DNA from: Platycnemis pennipes
Lineage: Eukaryota > Arthropoda > Insecta > Odonata > Platycnemididae
Direction: 5' to 3'
Assembly: GCA_933228895.1 (NCBI GenBank)
Contig: OW121856.1
Location: 111,017,027-111,081,026, forward strand
Length of the DNA: 64,000 bases
The position numbers were made by a program, and so were the translations under genes. Below the pieces are notes generated by a model. It worked only from the letters and a program-made list of their open reading frames with translations, did no database searches and was not told the origin of the DNA. How positions within the stretch are numbered: the first letter of the stretch is position 1; each line of letters opens with the position of its first letter. Positions 61,211 through 64,000 of this stretch are shown here, one piece after another.

Positions 61211-61857
61211 AAGGGAAAGGAAAATTTTCATTGATAATTTTGGTCCACAGGGAAGAGCACATATTTGAAAGATTTGAAGAGAACAAAGCATTAAAGATAT
61301 ATTTGAACTCTTCTTTGATAACTATGTAGTGTTATGTATTTATTTCTGTTTGTGTTCATTCCCATGGCCGCCATAATGTTTCATGCCTCAACTGTTTGTG
61401 CGGACCATGATTCTCACTTGTTTTGAGATAGTATATAATAGCGGTGCGGTGACGCGCTCGCTCTCTCTCTTGTAATGTGACGCCTAGAAGGAGGAAGTCT
61501 GCAATAAACTAGTTTCGGGATGAACGCGTGTCTGATTGAGAACACATCATGTAGTATTAATGATTACGGAGGAAAATAATTGTTATGCAGAGCAAATTAG
61601 TAAAGCAAAGAACAGAACATATTCTGCTGTACAACAATGAGTGCCATGCCACCATATATCAGACAACATGCTTCCAAGACTTACTGAAAGGCATTTCATA
61701 AAAAGAATAGCTAAAGGTAATAAGGACAGACCTCAAACACTGTGCCGTCTGTACCAGACACAGGAAGAGGGAAGAGACAGTTTACAGGTGCAGACCTAGT
61801 GACACCAGACCATGCATCGATTGCTTTGAGGATTACCACACCGAACAGAATTTGTAA
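61211..61857 (+). pseudogene. piggyBac transposase relic, start of DDE domain and cysteine-rich C-terminus
   Basis: Reading resumes after the LOA element with KFS and reaches DIFELFFDNYV, where a 220-bp solo LTR is inserted, then continues VLMITEE and YAEQISKAK. It then jumps to LPRLTERHFIKRI and the C-terminal Cys-rich domain (CxxC at 61741, last motif CIDCFEDYHT, stop at 61855). The stretch that should hold the catalytic aspartates is deleted. The Cys pattern is diagnostic of piggyBac C-terminal zinc domains. Confidence 0.8.
61330..61549 (+). mobile_element. Solo LTR with 5-bp target duplication
   Basis: The 220-bp block begins TGTTATG and ends ACACATCA (TG..CA) and is flanked by TGTAG on both sides (61325-61329 and 61550-61554). 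Removing it and one duplicate restores the piggyBac frame exactly. It contains a TATA-like TATATAATA (about 61431) and AATAAA (61503-61508), as expected of an LTR. No internal retrovirus-like or retrotransposon coding sequence accompanies it. Superfamily (Gypsy, BEL or Copia) cannot be told from the LTR. Confidence 0.85.
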
Positions 61858-62426
61858 GGTGAAGTAATTTTACTATATTTTTTATCACTCAAGAGGTTTT
61901 CAACACTAATTTTTCGTTCTGAATAAATTTTGGAATGGGCATTATTATAGAAAAAGAATCTTTCAGTATTTTACGTAAGAGGACGACTGCTATATGAGTT
62001 TGGCTACACAGCTCATAGGGTGGCCTTGGAAATGACTCAAACCAACATCTGCTGCAGAGAAGTTTAACATTGACATTCTGCATTTATCTAATCATTTAAT
62101 AATAGTAATTACTATTGTATAGTAAAGTACCTGTGTTGACGTTAGCCCATAATCTTCAAAAATGTAATTCTGGCATATAATTTCTATTGAGAAAATTTTC
62201 TATTCGGTCATAATATTTGTTTTTATTTGAAAGAATTAAAAATTTAATTTCTAAATTAATTAAGTGTTTTAACATTTATAAGCTGTATATAAAATAAATA
62301 AGATTTAGTAACATCACTAAAAATCCCCGGATAATAGAACTGATAGTAAGTGAAATCTAACTCATTGATCACAGGTCTTCATAAAGCATCAACCCATTTA
62401 AACCTCCTCCAGGCTTGAAGGGTTAA

Positions 62427-63530
62427 GGGTAAGCAGATGTGAGAAATACCAGGAGAGCACTGTACATCTTTGTTTCCACTGCTGGTGTGCCTTCGTATGA
62501 ATTTGTGACTCACAATTTCTCTCTCCATATCAGTGGATCTTACCGTTTGTTTGTGGAGGATGAAATTTTTTTAAAGAAAACTACAAAAAACAAATGTACA
62601 TGGTGCTAGCAATGCATGCACCTTTGCTAACAATTGCTTGCATGAAGTACTATAAGGGTCTTCCATCACACTTCTAGTAAATTATTTATGGAAAAGCTCT
62701 AGGGAGAAAAGCCATCGATGAACCCCTACAATGTAATGTTATTGATACCAGTGGTGTAAAATTGAACAGTTTCCAGAACTTCTAAAGGCCAAATAAAGCA
62801 ATCAGCATTGTGAAGAACTCTTACTTAATATACCAACAATTTAACTTGATGTATGAATTGTTCCAACGAAAAGACACCAGACAGTGTTTTCAACGTAAAT
62901 TACAAATATTTTGCATTTGGCATGAATTTCATTTGGTTCTTGCTACCTTTGAATTTTGAATGTTCTATATATTGGATTCAGATGACAATAGAGCTTCCAT
63001 TTGATAACAATTCTATTATTTATCCACACATTTCTTCCAGAAACATTTCCAACAATTCTTTAGTTTCATATAAAGATTGATTTGGAGCACTTGTAAACAA
63101 AATAATGAAATTGGAGTCGGCAGCCAAAACACACACTTGGCTTTGCGAATGGTGCCAAGCAGAAGAAACTCTTTATGAATAATAGAAAAAGAGCTGGCTA
63201 TGAAATTAACCCTTGAGAATTAGGTACATATTGAAATTATGTAGAGGAGTGTGAAGCACATTTTATATTACTTACAGTACTTGGAAGGGAAAACTGCATA
63301 TTGGGATTAAATGGATAATTCTCTTCTATTTTTTCATTTTGCATGCATTAGGGACATGATAATTCAGATTTCAGATAATTAACTCAGATGTAAATTCACC
63401 TCCATTTGAATAATATTTCTACCATGAATGTCCTCCATTGTCCATAACTGTTGGTGGTCAACTAATAACCATCATGTCACCTCAAAACCTTAAAAGGATT
63501 TTGGCAGTCAACACATACTGGGTTACATCA
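62427..63530. other. Intronic AT-rich DNA without recognised feature
   Basis: It lies between the piggyBac right end and TSP1 exon A. Only short frames are present. Confidence 0.45.
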
Positions 63531-63533
63531 TAC

Positions 63534-63652
63534 CTTGGTATGCATGGAGACCGAATACACTCCTTGGTTTTCATCTCGGGCATCTTAATCTTCTCACAGT
63601 ATTTGTCATCCACACGACCTGCAATTTTCTCCATGCAGTACGGATTTGATTT
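63534..63652 (-). CDS. TSP1-repeat exon A of an ADAMTS/papilin-like gene
   Basis: A 119-bp internal exon. On the minus strand a pyrimidine-rich acceptor (CTTTATCCTTCCTCCAG) precedes the exon, and a GTATGA donor follows CCAAG. The encoded 39 residues plus two bases give the second half of a thrombospondin type 1 repeat: NPYC, VDDKYC, then KECIRSPC, with the spacing seen in the ADAMTS, ADAMTS-like and papilin families (secreted matrix proteins). The first half of this repeat (the WSxC part) must be in an upstream exon above 63652 or beyond the window. The exon ends in phase 2; exon B at 55392 begins with the one base needed to complete the codon, so the two join in frame. Which family member it is cannot be told from one repeat. 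Confidence 0.72.
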
Positions 63653-64000
63653 CTGGAGGAAGGATAAAGGAAGTCCAAAGTCATTACACAATAAATCACT
63701 TCTTAGAAATCCAGAGGATACAAATTTAAATTCTGCTGGAATATACGAAGAATTCTCTCTCCTTTCAAGGAATTGTTTTTTAAAATTTAACTCATTTCTT
63801 AAATGAAATTGTGCAGGGGACATTAACTGAGCTAAAATATTGTGCATGCTGAATCAATTACCACAAAAATAATTACCCTGCTTTCATAAATAGTTGTCAC
63901 ATGTGTTAATTCTGTGATGAAGTAATCCCTTAGGAATTACTTCAGAGTACATTAATTTCAATAATCACAAAATATTTTTTTTAAATAACAGAAATATGAA

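Larger units (their letters stand above)
55557..62422 (+). mobile_element. piggyBac-type transposon, internally deleted, with nested insertions
   Basis: The ends are CCCTTCAACGCTG on the left and its near inverse CAGGCTTGAAGGG on the right, each flanked by TTAA (55553-55556 and 62423-62426), the hallmark of piggyBac. Coding relics in order: an N-terminal region at about 56457-56665 (GLSDEQVEDVLLG, an acidic SDSDSEND stretch, then WKDISNYEGKR); the start of the DDE domain at 61287-61329 and 61555-61625 (DIFELFFDNYV, NCYAEQISKAK); and the C-terminal cysteine-rich domain at 61741-61857 (CAVC, ETVYRC, CIDCFEDYHT, stop). The catalytic core between YAEQ and the C-terminus is missing, so the copy cannot encode a transposase. 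A LOA-like element and a solo LTR split what remains. Confidence 0.85.
55393..63533 (-). other. Intron of the TSP1-repeat gene, filled by nested transposons
   Basis: The 8.1-kb interval lies between two phase-matched exons. Most of it is the piggyBac relic with its LOA, CR1-tail and LTR insertions. The remainder, 62427-63533, is AT-rich with no recognised feature. Confidence 0.6.

Noticed and set aside
63438..63847. Full 121-codon minus frame as one exon
   Set aside because: Only 63534-63652 carries the TSP1 signature and is bounded by an acceptor and a donor; the flanking codons are intronic.

Overview
The window is nuclear DNA of an animal, most likely an insect. I infer this from spliced, secreted-protein exons sitting in long AT-rich non-coding DNA full of decayed non-LTR retrotransposons (CR1-like, RTE-like and LOA-like), piggyBac, hAT-like and mariner-like pieces, and tRNA-derived SINEs. 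The very common short tail with a CCCTGCCACACACCC core and a (TGTAGA)n-type end recalls repeats of early-branching insects such as dragonflies and damselflies. That is an impression from memory, not a search result.

Host genes are few and all on the minus strand. (1) 49611-49853 is the first coding exon of a furin-type proprotein convertase: signal region plus start of the inhibitory prodomain, ending at a clean GT donor. A GC-rich, probably promoter-containing block lies upstream of it (to about 51.6 kb). No second furin exon was recognised below it, so most of 1-49610 may be one very long first intron. (2) 63534-63652 and about 54918-55392 are two phase-matched exons of an ADAMTS/papilin-like gene with thrombospondin type 1 (TSP1) repeats. 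The second may be the terminal exon. The 8.1-kb intron between them holds the best nested-transposon structure of the window.

Layout. 1-15.6 kb: scattered CR1-like and RTE-like relics, two foldback elements, SINEs, GC-rich patches. 15.6-17.6 kb: hAT-like element with an exact 8-bp target duplication. 18.4-18.85 kb: direct repeat with TATCGATA sites. 20.4 kb: first of three Harbinger-like MITEs with TTA duplications. 23.1-29.4 kb: one CR1-like reverse transcriptase copy split in the middle of its coding region by a 5.0-kb DNA transposon with about 75-bp terminal inverted repeats, a 6-bp duplication (TGTACA) and a large internal direct repeat. 29.5-33.3 kb: mosaic of CR1 pieces, a MITE and a SINE. 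38.4-39.7 kb: CR1 relic split by a SINE, next to a reversed copy. 42.5-44.4 kb: the best preserved CR1-like copy with a 525-codon open reverse transcriptase frame. 48.7 kb: mariner-like MITE. 51.7-54.3 kb: old CR1-type element with PHD-like ORF1 and endonuclease, cut by a piggyBac MITE. 55.6-62.4 kb: internally deleted piggyBac transposon whose remaining coding sequence is split by a LOA-like retrotransposon and by a solo LTR.

I found no rRNA gene, functional tRNA gene, CRISPR array or bacterial-type operon. The most unusual items are the 5.0-kb element at 23348-28349 and the piggyBac/LOA/CR1/LTR nest, both of which allow insertion order to be read directly.
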